The position numbers were made by a program, and so were the translations under genes. A DNA stretch of 64,000 bases from a bacterium (GTDB taxonomy: Bacteria; Bdellovibrionota; Bdellovibrionia; Bdellovibrionales; Bdellovibrionaceae). Below the pieces are notes generated by a model. The model made no database searches and was not told where the DNA came from. It worked only from the letters and a program-made list of their open reading frames with translations. Positions 25,612 through 34,100 of this stretch are shown here, piece by piece; the stretch's first letter is position 1; each line of letters starts with the position of its first letter. Where the stretch lies: NCBI GenBank assembly GCA_019752925.1, contig JAIELP010000010.1:1-64000 (forward strand). Direction: 5' to 3'.

Positions 25612-26459
25612 GCAACGCTCCGGCCGGAAACAACTATACAATTTTTATTTTATCAGATGGCACAGGAGAAACCGCCGTCACCATGATACGCGCAGCTCTC
25701 GTTCAATATTCTGAAAAAGAAATCAATATTCAACGATGTAAAAATATTCGTTCGGAAGAGCAAGTTAAAATGCTGGTGGATGAATGCTTTGATAAACGCG
25801 GGATGATTGCCTACACCTTTGCAAGCCCGAGCCTGCGTCAGAAAACAGCCGACCTCTGTGTTGAAAAATCTATACCGGCAATTGATTTTTTAGGGCCACT
25901 GATTTTAACATTGGATCACTTTTTCGGAGTTCCTTCCTCGAAGCAAGTTGGAGCCTTACGCCAAACAGATGACATGTATTTTAAACGCATCGAAGCCATC
26001 GAGTACACTGTACGCCATGACGATGGAAAAACTTTAAACGAACTCGATAAAGCCGATATCGTTTTAGTTGGAATTAGCAGAACAAGTAAAACACCACTGT
26101 CGATTTTTTTAAGCCACAAAGGCTGGAAGGTGGCAAATGTACCTCTGGTTCCAAGCTCTCCCCTTCCGGAGCAATTATTTAAAATTGATCAACGTAAAAT
26201 CGTAGGTTTAATTATCGATATTGATTCACTACAACGTATACGCAAAAACCGTTTAGAAAAATTCGGCCAGGATTCTGGCGGTGAATACGCCTCAACCCAA
26301 CAAATCTTAAAAGAAATCGAATACGCCGAAAATCTTTTCAAGCAAAATAAACGATGGCCCGTGTTCAATGTAACTGAAAGAGCGCTTGAAGAAACCGCTA
26401 GTGAAATCGTTAGGCTTATCGCTTCGCGAATGGGCCTACCTGATTCTGTATTATTTTAA
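25608..26459 (+). CDS. ppsR: PEP synthase regulatory kinase/pyrophosphorylase
   Basis: The 283-residue DUF299 protein begins IFILSDGTGETAVTMIRAAL and carries the P-loop GISRTSKTPLSIFLSHKGW and the NVTERALEETASEIVRLI ending, all typical of the bifunctional regulators that phosphorylate PEP synthase or pyruvate phosphate dikinase with ADP and reactivate it by pyrophosphorolysis. It would thus set the switch between glycolysis and gluconeogenesis. The target enzyme is not in the window. It converges on the LysR gene with a 4-bp overlap. Confidence 0.93.
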   Translation: MSNAPAGNNYTIFILSDGTGETAVTMIRAALVQYSEKEINIQRCKNIRSEEQVKMLVDECFDKRGMIAYTFASPSLRQKTADLCVEKSIPAIDFLGPLILTLDHFFGVPSSKQVGALRQTDDMYFKRIEAIEYTVRHDDGKTLNELDKADIVLVGISRTSKTPLSIFLSHKGWKVANVPLVPSSPLPEQLFKIDQRKIVGLIIDIDSLQRIRKNRLEKFGQDSGGEYASTQQILKEIEYAENLFKQNKRWPVFNVTERALEETASEIVRLIASRMGLPDSVLF

Positions 26460-27352
26460 TTTCTTTCCTGATCTCCAGTTAATGCCTGGAATAAAATATG
26501 TGCTGTTTCGGCATGCGCACCGGTTGATTTATAATAATAATGGAAACTCATTTTATAGTCGAAGTCGCTAATTCGTACTCTGTTCAAGCGTCCACCACGT
26601 ACTTGCTTTTTGATTGAATGTGAAGGTAAAAAGCCAATTCCTAAACCGTATTCGATTACACGCTTTAATGTTCCCACATTCGAAGATTCAAATACCGATT
26701 GCAGCCCCCCTACTCGACTAAGCAACTTAGCATCAAAATCTGGAAACTCATCTGCAAAGTGTACGTATGGAATTTTTTTAATTTCGCTCAGTGCAATTTG
26801 TGAGGGATAAAACTCATCTTTTCCTGAGCCAACAAGCCACATTTCTTCCTGAAATAAGATATGCGATTTTGATTCCGGCAATACAGATTTGTAATTAGTT
26901 TCAACTTCAGGAAGAACTAAAACGTCTAACTCGCCTTTTTTATAACTTTGAATTAAATCATCACCTTTAGCGTAATTAACTTTAATTTTAAAATCAGGAT
27001 TGAATTTTAATAACCGACTTACCACTGGACTCATCAAATGAAGACCGATGGAGTTCAAGGTACCAATACGAAGCTCACCACGCAATTGCGCCCCAACAGA
27101 CTTAATTGACACCTCTGCCATTTGTGCCAAGCTCAAAATCTTTTTAGCGTGCTCATAAAGTATTTCACCCTGAGCCGTCATTTTGATTTGTTTTGAACCA
27201 CGCACAATCAGCTCTACACCAAGATCGTCTTCCATGTTCTTCATCTGTTGGCTGACAGCAGGTTGAGTTAAGAAGAGTTTATCGGCTGCCGCAGTCATAC
27301 TGCCTTCAGCTGCTACCGTGACGAAAGTCTGGAGTTGAGATAAGTTCAACAC
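26456..27352 (-). CDS. LysR family transcription regulator
   Basis: The 298-residue protein has the LysR winged helix-turn-helix in residues 1-62 (LSQLQTFVTVAAEGSMTAAADKLFLTQPAVSQQMKNMEDDLG) and a two-lobed effector domain after a linker helix. The AGGAG-like sequence upstream supports the ATG. A perfect 7-bp inverted repeat lies in the divergent region toward the gene at 27470, a usual place for LysR binding, so self-control and control of that neighbour are likely. The effector is unknown. Confidence 0.9.
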   Translation of the reverse strand: MLNLSQLQTFVTVAAEGSMTAAADKLFLTQPAVSQQMKNMEDDLGVELIVRGSKQIKMTAQGEILYEHAKKILSLAQMAEVSIKSVGAQLRGELRIGTLNSIGLHLMSPVVSRLLKFNPDFKIKVNYAKGDDLIQSYKKGELDVLVLPEVETNYKSVLPESKSHILFQEEMWLVGSGKDEFYPSQIALSEIKKIPYVHFADEFPDFDAKLLSRVGGLQSVFESSNVGTLKRVIEYGLGIGFLPSHSIKKQVRGGRLNRVRISDFDYKMSFHYYYKSTGAHAETAHILFQALTGDQERN

Positions 27353-27413
27353 AAAAAGTCTCCTTTAGAACCAGCTCATCTTAAATAATTATGCTAGTCG
27401 TTTTAATAATTTA

Positions 27414-27431
27414 TGCCTATAATAATAGGCA
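27414..27431. promoter_or_regulatory. 18-bp palindrome in the lysR divergent region
   Basis: TGCCTAT-AATA-ATAGGCA is a perfect inverted repeat with 7-bp arms. It lies 62 bp from the lysR start and 39 bp before the GTG start of the divergent membrane protein gene. It also fits the loose T-N11-A form of LysR-type boxes. It is the only strong dyad in this 117-bp region. Confidence 0.55.
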
Positions 27432-27469
27432 GTAAACAAACTTTACGTCCACATCAAAGTGAGGTCATC

Positions 27470-28222
27470 GTGTTAAGACTTGGGGCTAAATTTACGCTAA
27501 CCACTATTCTATTTTGTTTAATCTCTTTCAACGCACAGTCACGTACTTTCAAAAATGCCTATATTTCTTTTGAAATGCAGGACAATTGGAAGTGCAACCT
27601 AGAACAAACTGAGTGGGTTTGTCGCGCCGACGATCCTCAGGAGGCCAAAGAAGCTGTTATTATTTTAACTGCTAAAGAAAAAGGCCCTACTGACTCTTTT
27701 GAAATATATGAAACTCATATGAACAGTTCAATTAACAGTGTTTCAAAAGCAGGTATTCCACTGACATCAACTGTTAAATATAAGGCGATCAGACTTAAAA
27801 TTAATGAACAACCTTGGCTTGATGGGCTTCATGGAGATAGCGAAGTACAAAGTTACTTCACACGTTACTTAGCAACAATCAAAGATCAAATTGCTATTCT
27901 TGTTACTTTCAGTGCCCACAATAAACTTTACGCAAAGCACAGCCCTAATTTTGACAAAACAATTCGTTCTTTACGAGTTATTGCTACAAAAGATTTAATG
28001 TCGCGCCCTGATTTGGGCCCGTTAGCTGGAGCCGGCGACACTCTTGGTGCTGGTATTGGGCAAGCCATGCCGTCTGATCTTCTTGCCGCCGATGAGGGCA
28101 CTTCTTCCAATAAGAAAAGTATTTTTAAGAATGAAATGGTGCTTGGCGGTCTGTTATTTTTATTAGCCGCATTGATTTATATAGGTTTAAAAGTTTACCA
28201 AAAAAAGAAAAAAGGCTTGTAA
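27470..28222 (+). CDS. exported protein with C-terminal membrane anchor
   Basis: About 250 residues from the GTG at 27470, which has a GAGG ribosome binding site six bases away; a longer frame from 27413 lacks one and would bury the signal peptide. After the signal peptide (ILFCLISFNAQS) there is a soluble domain with two Cys (WKCNLEQTEWVC), a Gly/Ala linker and a C-terminal membrane helix (LGGLLFLLAALIYIGLKVY) with a Lys-rich tail. It is probably held in the inner membrane with the domain in the periplasm. The family is not recognised. It is divergent from lysR across a palindrome. Confidence 0.75.
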   Translation: MLRLGAKFTLTTILFCLISFNAQSRTFKNAYISFEMQDNWKCNLEQTEWVCRADDPQEAKEAVIILTAKEKGPTDSFEIYETHMNSSINSVSKAGIPLTSTVKYKAIRLKINEQPWLDGLHGDSEVQSYFTRYLATIKDQIAILVTFSAHNKLYAKHSPNFDKTIRSLRVIATKDLMSRPDLGPLAGAGDTLGAGIGQAMPSDLLAADEGTSSNKKSIFKNEMVLGGLLFLLAALIYIGLKVYQKKKKGL

Positions 28223-28236
28223 AAGAAGCCTTTTTT
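28208..28236. terminator. bidirectional intrinsic terminator
   Basis: An 11-bp stem (AAAAAAGGCTT with its complement) has the stop codon of the upstream gene in its 7-nt loop. The T-run TTTTTT follows on the plus strand, and a longer T-rich run follows on the minus strand. It separates two convergent genes. Confidence 0.8.
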
Positions 28237-28258
28237 CGTAGTCATAATTAAGTAAATT

Positions 28259-28735
28259 CTAATTCATTACGAAGTCGGTAAAGTAAACGTCTTTTACAAG
28301 ACCCTTATCTAAAACCTGATTAACCTCAGCTACAATTTTGTCTTTCAAGAAAAGCTTACCCTGAATTGTTTCTAAATCATCAAAAGTTTTTTCATTAAGA
28401 ATTCTGACGATTTTATCACGGGCCTTTGCACGGTTATCAAAATCCATAATTTCTTGAAATGCTACCGGACTGATCATGTCCAAGTTCACTTGCAAACGAA
28501 TTGTTCTTTTAGGCATGCCTGACAAGTTCACTACGAATTTATCCATTGTATAAATCATCGGCGCTTGATCAAATTTGTCTTTCAAACTGGCAGGCTCTCT
28601 TAGGCTAGACTCAGTGACCTTTGGGTAATCATAACCTATAGTCGAAATATACACCCAATAAGAGCCCAAACCCAACACAGCCACATTGAGAGTTACCAAT
28701 ACTGCCACCACTAGTTTTTTTAGTATTTCATTCAT
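28259..28735 (-). CDS. fliL: FliL-like flagellar basal body protein
   Basis: About 158 residues from the ATG at 28735; an upstream TTG frame would add 19 residues without a ribosome binding site. One membrane helix (LVVAVLVTLNVAVLGLGSYWVY) precedes the FliL periplasmic domain: FVVNLSG, RTIRLQVNLDMIS, a helix with ARDKIVRILNEKTFDDL and the end pattern KDVYFTDFVMN. FliL supports stator engagement in flagellar motors. No other flagellar gene is in the window, so this copy is unlinked and may be a paralogue serving another motor. Confidence 0.85.
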   Translation of the reverse strand: MNEILKKLVVAVLVTLNVAVLGLGSYWVYISTIGYDYPKVTESSLREPASLKDKFDQAPMIYTMDKFVVNLSGMPKRTIRLQVNLDMISPVAFQEIMDFDNRAKARDKIVRILNEKTFDDLETIQGKLFLKDKIVAEVNQVLDKGLVKDVYFTDFVMN

Positions 28736-28831
28736 ATTTAAATAATCGGAGCTTCCTGAACTGGCCTTTAGTGCAATACCGACAAATCTCAAATTAATAC
28801 AGGCTTAATCAACATTTATAAAAAGAGCTTC

Positions 28832-29815
28832 ATGAGCGAAATTCAATGTACAAATCACCTTACAACTATTACTTTATTTAGACCGGATATGATGAGTTTT
28901 TTGTCTAACTTTTTATCATTTTTTTTGATTCTTGCAGCTGCCGCTACTGGCTTTACACAACAAGCTCAAGACGAAGTTATGTTCCCTATTCAGATCATAA
29001 ATTTGTCACGCGATGAAAGAATTTCCACCAATGCCCTACTGGCTGACAAAGCTAAACGTCAATTGAGCTTAATGGATTCAGATAGCCTTTCCAAGGGTAT
29101 GCCCAAAGTTCAATACACTATCGACATTGGTAAAAAAAGCGGCGAAAAAAAGAAACGTGATGACCGTCGCACACCTGAAGGTATCTACATTCTACTGGAA
29201 AAGAAAATGCCCCCTGAAATTCCATTTGAAACCTACGGATCTATGGCTTTTACCACTAACTATCCAAACTATTTTGATAAGTATGAAAATAAAACCGGCT
29301 CAGGAATCTGGTTACACTCTGTACCAGATAAAGTTCCTCTTACTCGCGGTTCACGCGGCTGCGTAGTTTTAAGAAATGATGACATAAAAAATATACAGCC
29401 CTCGATCCTACTCAATAAAACTTTCTTGGTTATTGATAGCGAAGTTAACTGGGTATCAAAAACCGAATACGAAAAAGAAAAGCAATATGCCATGAACTGG
29501 TTTGATCAGTGGCGTAGCACCTGGGAAAAACAGGATTTAGACTCTTATATCCAAAATTATTCGGACCGTTTTTCTTCACCTCCGTTCAACAAAAAAACGT
29601 GGTTAGCACATAAGCAAAAACTTAAAGATCGTTACAGCTATGTGAAAGTTTCTGTGTCTGAGCCAAATATTCTGCAAACTCGTAAACAATACATCGTTCA
29701 GTTTGTTCAAAGTTATGAGTCCGACCAACACAAAGATATCGGCATTAAAACTCTTTACGTTCTTAAAGAGGGCAATACCCTTAAAATTCAACGTGAAGAC
29801 TGGGCTCCACTGTAG
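28832..29815 (+). CDS. L,D-transpeptidase with NTF2-like C-terminal domain
   Basis: The 327-residue protein has an N-terminal hydrophobic export segment; the ATG at 28889 is an alternative start giving a cleaner signal peptide. The YkuD domain spans about 60-200 with RRTPEGIYILLEK, WLHSVPD and SRGCVVL, which holds the catalytic Cys. The C-terminal 110 residues (NWFDQWRSTWEKQDLDSYI to EDWAPL) look like the SnoaL/NTF2 domain seen in Cds6-type transpeptidases. It should cross-link or exchange residues in peptidoglycan in the periplasm. Confidence 0.88.
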   Translation: MSEIQCTNHLTTITLFRPDMMSFLSNFLSFFLILAAAATGFTQQAQDEVMFPIQIINLSRDERISTNALLADKAKRQLSLMDSDSLSKGMPKVQYTIDIGKKSGEKKKRDDRRTPEGIYILLEKKMPPEIPFETYGSMAFTTNYPNYFDKYENKTGSGIWLHSVPDKVPLTRGSRGCVVLRNDDIKNIQPSILLNKTFLVIDSEVNWVSKTEYEKEKQYAMNWFDQWRSTWEKQDLDSYIQNYSDRFSSPPFNKKTWLAHKQKLKDRYSYVKVSVSEPNILQTRKQYIVQFVQSYESDQHKDIGIKTLYVLKEGNTLKIQREDWAPL

Positions 29816-29998
29816 CCATTTCTGTACTTTAGAATTCTATTTATCCCAAAATAATACACTCCATACTTCGACCTTTGTCGCATCCACTTTAAGAGCTTTT
29901 CATATCGTTTCCACATTGTTTCCAAACTGAGGTTCTAGACTTTAATTTACCTCTGTAGATGCAGATAAGTAATAGTTAGAATTAACAAAAGGGAACCG

Positions 29999-30769
29999 AT
30001 GGAATCAAATAAACATTTTTCAGAAAATTGGATTATCGTATTCGGCATTTTTTTAATATGCATAACTTACTATAAATATGAGAACGACCCGACTGCAAAA
30101 AGTAATACCAAAATAAAAGAAGCTACTGTTTCTTCTGAAAAAAAAGTGAACGCACAGCCCGTTACACATGAGTTTAACAGAAATTTAGCGTCAGATAAAA
30201 CAGAGGAATCAAGTGCTGCGATAGATCGCACTGCTAATGATGGATTCAACCCTTCTGTAAAATTTAACAAAGCTGCTGGCCATGCAGCCAGCCACAGAAA
30301 ACCCGCACAAAACACAACCGGCGTTTCAGTAAGCAACCATGCTTTGTTGCAAAATACAAAATGGAAATTATGGATTAATACACAGGTAATAAAAAACAGT
30401 GATCTTGCAGATCGAAATGCAGTTCTTGCACAAGTCAGCAACTTGGCTGTAGTTGAATCATCTGAAGAAACAGATTTGACTGCATTTGATAATTCAAAGC
30501 CTGTAGCTGTGTTCGACGAACGCCTCAAGAAGCCCGGAATTTTAACGGGTATCGTAAAAGTTCAAACAAATAACAAAGCCCAACTCCAAGAAGATCTTAA
30601 AAACATGCAGGCCGAAATATCTGATGAATTTGAGTCTATCCAGACTTACTTCGTAAAAAGCCAATCAAAAGTTTTTAATCTAGAGGCTCTTTTTGAAAAC
30701 TTGAAAGCTCAAGACTACATTTTTAACGTTGAGCTTGAAGTCATCGACAGGAGCTATAATAAAAACTAA
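29999..30769 (+). CDS. anchored protein with pro-domain-like C-terminus
   Basis: The 256-residue product has one N-terminal membrane helix (WIIVFGIFLICITYY), a long disordered Ser/Ala/Lys/Thr-rich linker (about 30-125), and a folded C-terminal part of about 130 residues. That part has the order GILTGIVKVQ strand, a helix, an ESIQTYFVKSQ strand, a FNLEALFENLKAQ helix and a FNVELEVI strand, which recalls subtilase propeptide/inhibitor I9 domains. AAGGGAA precedes the ATG. Its 3' end overlaps the protease gene that follows. A separate, membrane-tethered chaperone or inhibitor of that protease is the most economical reading, but this is inference. Confidence 0.65.
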   Translation: MESNKHFSENWIIVFGIFLICITYYKYENDPTAKSNTKIKEATVSSEKKVNAQPVTHEFNRNLASDKTEESSAAIDRTANDGFNPSVKFNKAAGHAASHRKPAQNTTGVSVSNHALLQNTKWKLWINTQVIKNSDLADRNAVLAQVSNLAVVESSEETDLTAFDNSKPVAVFDERLKKPGILTGIVKVQTNNKAQLQEDLKNMQAEISDEFESIQTYFVKSQSKVFNLEALFENLKAQDYIFNVELEVIDRSYNKN

Positions 30770-32459
30770 GTTAGCACTTTTATTCAAATATAATTTTTTG
30801 AATCTGGCTGTAATCAGTTTGATTTGCAGCTGTAGTGTTTCTAAGTTTGAATCCGCCTCTCTTTCGAGTGGTGCTAATGACCCTTTAATTAAATATGCTT
30901 GGCACATTCAAAACACCGGGCAAAAAGTTTTTGCAGAAGATGCTGCCGTAACCGGCAATGATCTCAACTTAATTACGGCTTGGACTCAAAAGGTTTATGG
31001 ACGCAACGTCTGGATTCAAATATCCGATGATGGTTTAGATGATACCCATGAAGACTTAAATGCCAATTTTCCTTACTTGAACAGCTCAAAAAATTATGCG
31101 CTGGCTAGCCCCTTTACCGCGATCAAATCACCTCCGATCGCATCAACCGATAATCACGGAACCGGTGTTGCAGGACTTGCTGCAGCAGTGGGTGGAAATA
31201 AATTCGGCTCAAGCGGCGTAGCACCAAAAGCCCACTTAACTATTGCTAATTTTCTTTCAGATTCGATTACAATCAGCACAGCTAAATATCTGGATCAGGC
31301 CACGGGAGATTTTGATATTTCTAATATGAGCTGGGGTACAACCCAAAATTCTCCTGCCGATGTAGACACGAGTTATCTTGCACAGGTTAAAAGTTTAATT
31401 GCAACTAAACGCAGCGGCAAAGGAACCATCTTTGTTAAGTCCTCTGGGAATGATTACGCAGTTCTTTGTAACGGCACCACAAGCTCTTACTGCTTAGGTA
31501 ACTCCAACTTCGACGGCGACAACACAATGCCTTACTTTATAGTTGTGGGGGCACTCAGCGCCAGTGGCGATAGCTCGAGCTACTCATCTCCTGGCTCTAA
31601 CCTATGGATCTCTACATTCGGCGGTGAGTACGGATACGACTCTCCAGCTATGATCACAACTGATCGCACAGGTTGTACAGTTGGTTATGCAAAATCTTCG
31701 GCTACAGAGTCTTTTGAAAAAGGTGCCTCAGCTGAAAATACCAATTGTAATTACACTTCAACATTTAACGGAACATCTTCAGCGGCGCCCGTGGCCTCTG
31801 GCTCAATAGCCCTTATGCTGGAAGCTAATCCCAACCTAAACTGGAGACAGGTAAAATATATTTTAGCTAAAACAGCTACGGTCAGCAATTACAGCACAGG
31901 TTCCATTACACATCCTCAATACACAATGCCAACTTCTTATGTTTGGGAACAAAAATGGATAACAAATGCAGCCGGCTATAAATTCCAGAATTGGTTTGGC
32001 TTTGGCCGAATTAATGTAGATGCAGCGGTTGCCATGGCAAAAGATTTTATCACTAACCCGGTAGATCTCGGCACCTATACAGAAACCAACTGGGCAGATG
32101 CCAACACGGGCTTAAGCTCAGCTATTCCCGATTTCAGCGCTACAGGCGTTACTAGCACAATTAATGTGAGCACAAACTTAACTGTCGAAGCTGTACAGAT
32201 ACGTGTGCAAGCCACTCATGCAGACATTTCTGAACTGGCTCTTGAGTTAACATCACCGAGTGGAACAAAAAGTATTTTAATTAACGCAAGAAACTCACTT
32301 ACCGGCATTGCCAACTTTACCACTGAAACATTTTTAACAAATGCTTTTTATCAGGAAAGTACTGTGGGCAATTGGACATTAAAAGTAGTTGATGCAAAAG
32401 CGTCTACAACGGGAACACTTACATCTTTCAGCATTAACTTTGTTGGTGGAGCGCACTAA
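30759..32459 (+). CDS. kexin-like subtilase lipoprotein, ATA start likely
   Basis: A serine protease of family S8 with a proprotein-convertase P-domain. From the proposed start the catalytic residues are Asp90 (ISDDGLD), His133 (DNHGTGVAG), oxyanion Asn230 (SSGND) and Ser339 (NGTSSAAP); the P-domain fills about 435-566. There is no propeptide. The frame is open from a TTG at 30729, but the only ribosome binding site, AGGAG at 30749-30753, is five bases before an ATA codon. Starting there gives MKTKLALLFKYN and a lipobox-like ICSC, a proper lipoprotein signal. The start overlaps the upstream gene by 11 bp. The product should be tethered outside the inner membrane. Confidence 0.88.
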   Translation: MKTKLALLFKYNFLNLAVISLICSCSVSKFESASLSSGANDPLIKYAWHIQNTGQKVFAEDAAVTGNDLNLITAWTQKVYGRNVWIQISDDGLDDTHEDLNANFPYLNSSKNYALASPFTAIKSPPIASTDNHGTGVAGLAAAVGGNKFGSSGVAPKAHLTIANFLSDSITISTAKYLDQATGDFDISNMSWGTTQNSPADVDTSYLAQVKSLIATKRSGKGTIFVKSSGNDYAVLCNGTTSSYCLGNSNFDGDNTMPYFIVVGALSASGDSSSYSSPGSNLWISTFGGEYGYDSPAMITTDRTGCTVGYAKSSATESFEKGASAENTNCNYTSTFNGTSSAAPVASGSIALMLEANPNLNWRQVKYILAKTATVSNYSTGSITHPQYTMPTSYVWEQKWITNAAGYKFQNWFGFGRINVDAAVAMAKDFITNPVDLGTYTETNWADANTGLSSAIPDFSATGVTSTINVSTNLTVEAVQIRVQATHADISELALELTSPSGTKSILINARNSLTGIANFTTETFLTNAFYQESTVGNWTLKVVDAKASTTGTLTSFSINFVGGAH

Positions 32460-32480
32460 ATAGGTTTGTCTAAACAGCCA

Positions 32481-32511
32481 AAAAAAGAAAAGGGCGAAGT
32501 TTTCGCCCTTT
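32481..32511 (-). terminator. intrinsic terminator after the small protein gene
   Basis: The 10-bp stem AAAGGGCGAA/TTCGCCCTTT with a 3-nt loop is followed on the minus strand by TCTTTTTTT. It lies 26 bp past the stop of the 56-residue gene and also faces the end of the protease gene on the plus strand, where the tail is A-rich and less terminator-like. Confidence 0.75.
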
Positions 32512-32536
32512 AAAAAATAAAACTAATTATAAAAAA

Positions 32537-32707
32537 TTACTCTTGATCTTCTTTTTCTAAATCTAATTTTTCACATTGAGATTCTAAATCAGGTAAGCTT
32601 TTTGTGTTTTGTTCAATTTGTTCTTTAGTAACACGGCCCATTTTAACGTTTAAATCTACTAATCTTTTGTCGAATTTCAGATCTTCTAGCGCTTTGTTTA
32701 AAGACAT
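32537..32707 (-). CDS. small 56-residue protein
   Basis: This short gene begins MSLNKALEDLKFDKRL and has an AGAGG ribosome binding site six bases before the ATG. The product is charged and helical, with KMGRVTKEQIEQNTKSLPDLE in the middle and an acidic Glu/Asp/Lys tail. It has no signal peptide. A terminator follows directly. The codon use and the complete set of signals make it a real gene. It is last in the sppA-HIT-rhomboid run. The function is unknown. Confidence 0.8.
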   Translation of the reverse strand: MSLNKALEDLKFDKRLVDLNVKMGRVTKEQIEQNTKSLPDLESQCEKLDLEKEDQE

Positions 32708-32785
32708 AAATTACCTCTTTTTTGGTCATTTTTTGTGGCATTTTTACCAGCAAGCTCAATTTTATATAATCAAATCGGATTAAAA

Positions 32786-33532
32786 TCAATTCCAGTATTT
32801 AGGATTATCGTCTTTCTTAAGCTTTTCGTTGTCCACAACCAGCCTTAAAGAGCCTGTTTTTTTGTTTAAACGGGATTTAGTCTGACTCAACTTCCAGCGT
32901 GTATTTCCCCATAAGAATATAAAGCCAACAGCCGCTCCGCCCAGATGACACAAATAAGCCACTTCCCCGCCTGATTTACCCGAGGTGAGTAATGATGAAA
33001 AATCCAGCGCTGCGGCTATCATAGCAAAGTATTTGGCCTTCATCGGGAATAAGCCCATAAAATAGATAACTCTTTCAGAGAACACAATACCATAGGCAGT
33101 TAAAAAACCGAATAAGGCTCCAGAGGCCCCAAGAACTGGAATTTCCAGCATAATTGCATTTCCGCCCAAGGCTACGTAAAGAGCCATTCCCAAAGAGTAA
33201 ATAAGTGCCGCCCCCACCCCACACACAAAATAATAAATTGTAAAAAATTTAGAACCCCAGTGCTTTTCAAGTTCAGAACCAAATAACCACAACATTAAAC
33301 CATTAAATAAAATGTGCGATGGTTGATCGGCCGCATGAAAAAACATATAAGTAACAGTCTGCCATAGACGAAAATTTTCGATAACTTGATCCGGATGTAG
33401 AATGAACCAGGTACTGAAGTTAACTTTTAAAAATCTCTCAAGAATTATCTGACCGACAGCCCATATTACCAATGTAATAATAATTAATCTTTTTACCACC
33501 GCAGTTAACGGAGCCATCTGTATTTGGTTCAT
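32786..33532 (-). CDS. rhomboid family intramembrane serine protease
   Basis: The 248-residue protein has six membrane helices and the rhomboid catalytic pair: Ser in GASGALFG (near residue 139) and His in HLGGAAVG (near 195), along with HILFNGLMLWLFG in helix 2. It cleaves membrane-spanning segments of client proteins. The C-terminal tail is basic and cytosolic. The start overlaps the end of the HIT gene by one base (TGATG). It belongs to an operon of membrane proteolysis with sppA. Confidence 0.92.
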   Translation of the reverse strand: MNQIQMAPLTAVVKRLIIITLVIWAVGQIILERFLKVNFSTWFILHPDQVIENFRLWQTVTYMFFHAADQPSHILFNGLMLWLFGSELEKHWGSKFFTIYYFVCGVGAALIYSLGMALYVALGGNAIMLEIPVLGASGALFGFLTAYGIVFSERVIYFMGLFPMKAKYFAMIAAALDFSSLLTSGKSGGEVAYLCHLGGAAVGFIFLWGNTRWKLSQTKSRLNKKTGSLRLVVDNEKLKKDDNPKYWN

Positions 33533-34098
33533 CAGCCAACCTTTACTTTTTTAAAGTATTCGGAAAATTTCTCGTAACTTTGTTCTAAACTTTCGATCAC
33601 CACTTTAGTTTCTGCAATAAGCGGGAAAAAATTCAAATCTCCGCTCCAGCGCGGAACTATATGGTAATGTAAATGATCCGGAATGCCGGCGCCGCTTGTT
33701 GCTCCGTGATTCATCCCGATATTAAAACCATTGGGCTCATAAACACTTTGTACTGCTTGCACAGCCAGTCTCAGCGTTTTATGCAGATCTTCGTAGCGCT
33801 CAGGGCTTAAAGTTAATAGGTCTCCAACGTGAGCTAATGGCAACACCAACAAATGACCGTTATTGTAAGGATATTTATTTAAAATAATTTGTGAGTGTTT
33901 TGATTTGTAAACACACAAACTTTCAAATGAAATATCTTTCTTTGAAGAAATACAAAAAACACATCCGTCATTTTTAATCAGCTTACGCACATACTTCATA
34001 CGCTCAGGTCGGAAAAATAAATTGCGCTTCTGAGGCCAATCGGCTTTGACAGCTTTAGTGTTGGATGATTTTTTGGTCTTCTTCTTAGCTTTTGCCAA
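33532..34098 (-). CDS. HIT family nucleotide hydrolase
   Basis: About 188 residues from the TTG at 34098, which sits five bases after GGGAG; the open frame begins earlier at 34110. A Lys-rich N-terminal tail precedes the HIT domain: CVFCISSKKD, LNKYPYNNGHLLVLP, GMNHGATSGAG and the triad HLHYHIVPRW. HIT proteins of this type split dinucleoside polyphosphates or nucleotide conjugates. The basic tail is unusual and could bind RNA. It is the second gene of the sppA operon. Confidence 0.92.
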   Translation of the reverse strand: MAKAKKKTKKSSNTKAVKADWPQKRNLFFRPERMKYVRKLIKNDGCVFCISSKKDISFESLCVYKSKHSQIILNKYPYNNGHLLVLPLAHVGDLLTLSPERYEDLHKTLRLAVQAVQSVYEPNGFNIGMNHGATSGAGIPDHLHYHIVPRWSGDLNFFPLIAETKVVIESLEQSYEKFSEYFKKVKVG

Positions 34099-34100
34099 TT

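Noticed and set aside
30070..30528. 152-codon minus-strand frame inside the pro-domain-like gene
   Set aside because: It is fully antisense to a gene with a good ribosome binding site and coupled neighbour; its product is low-complexity.
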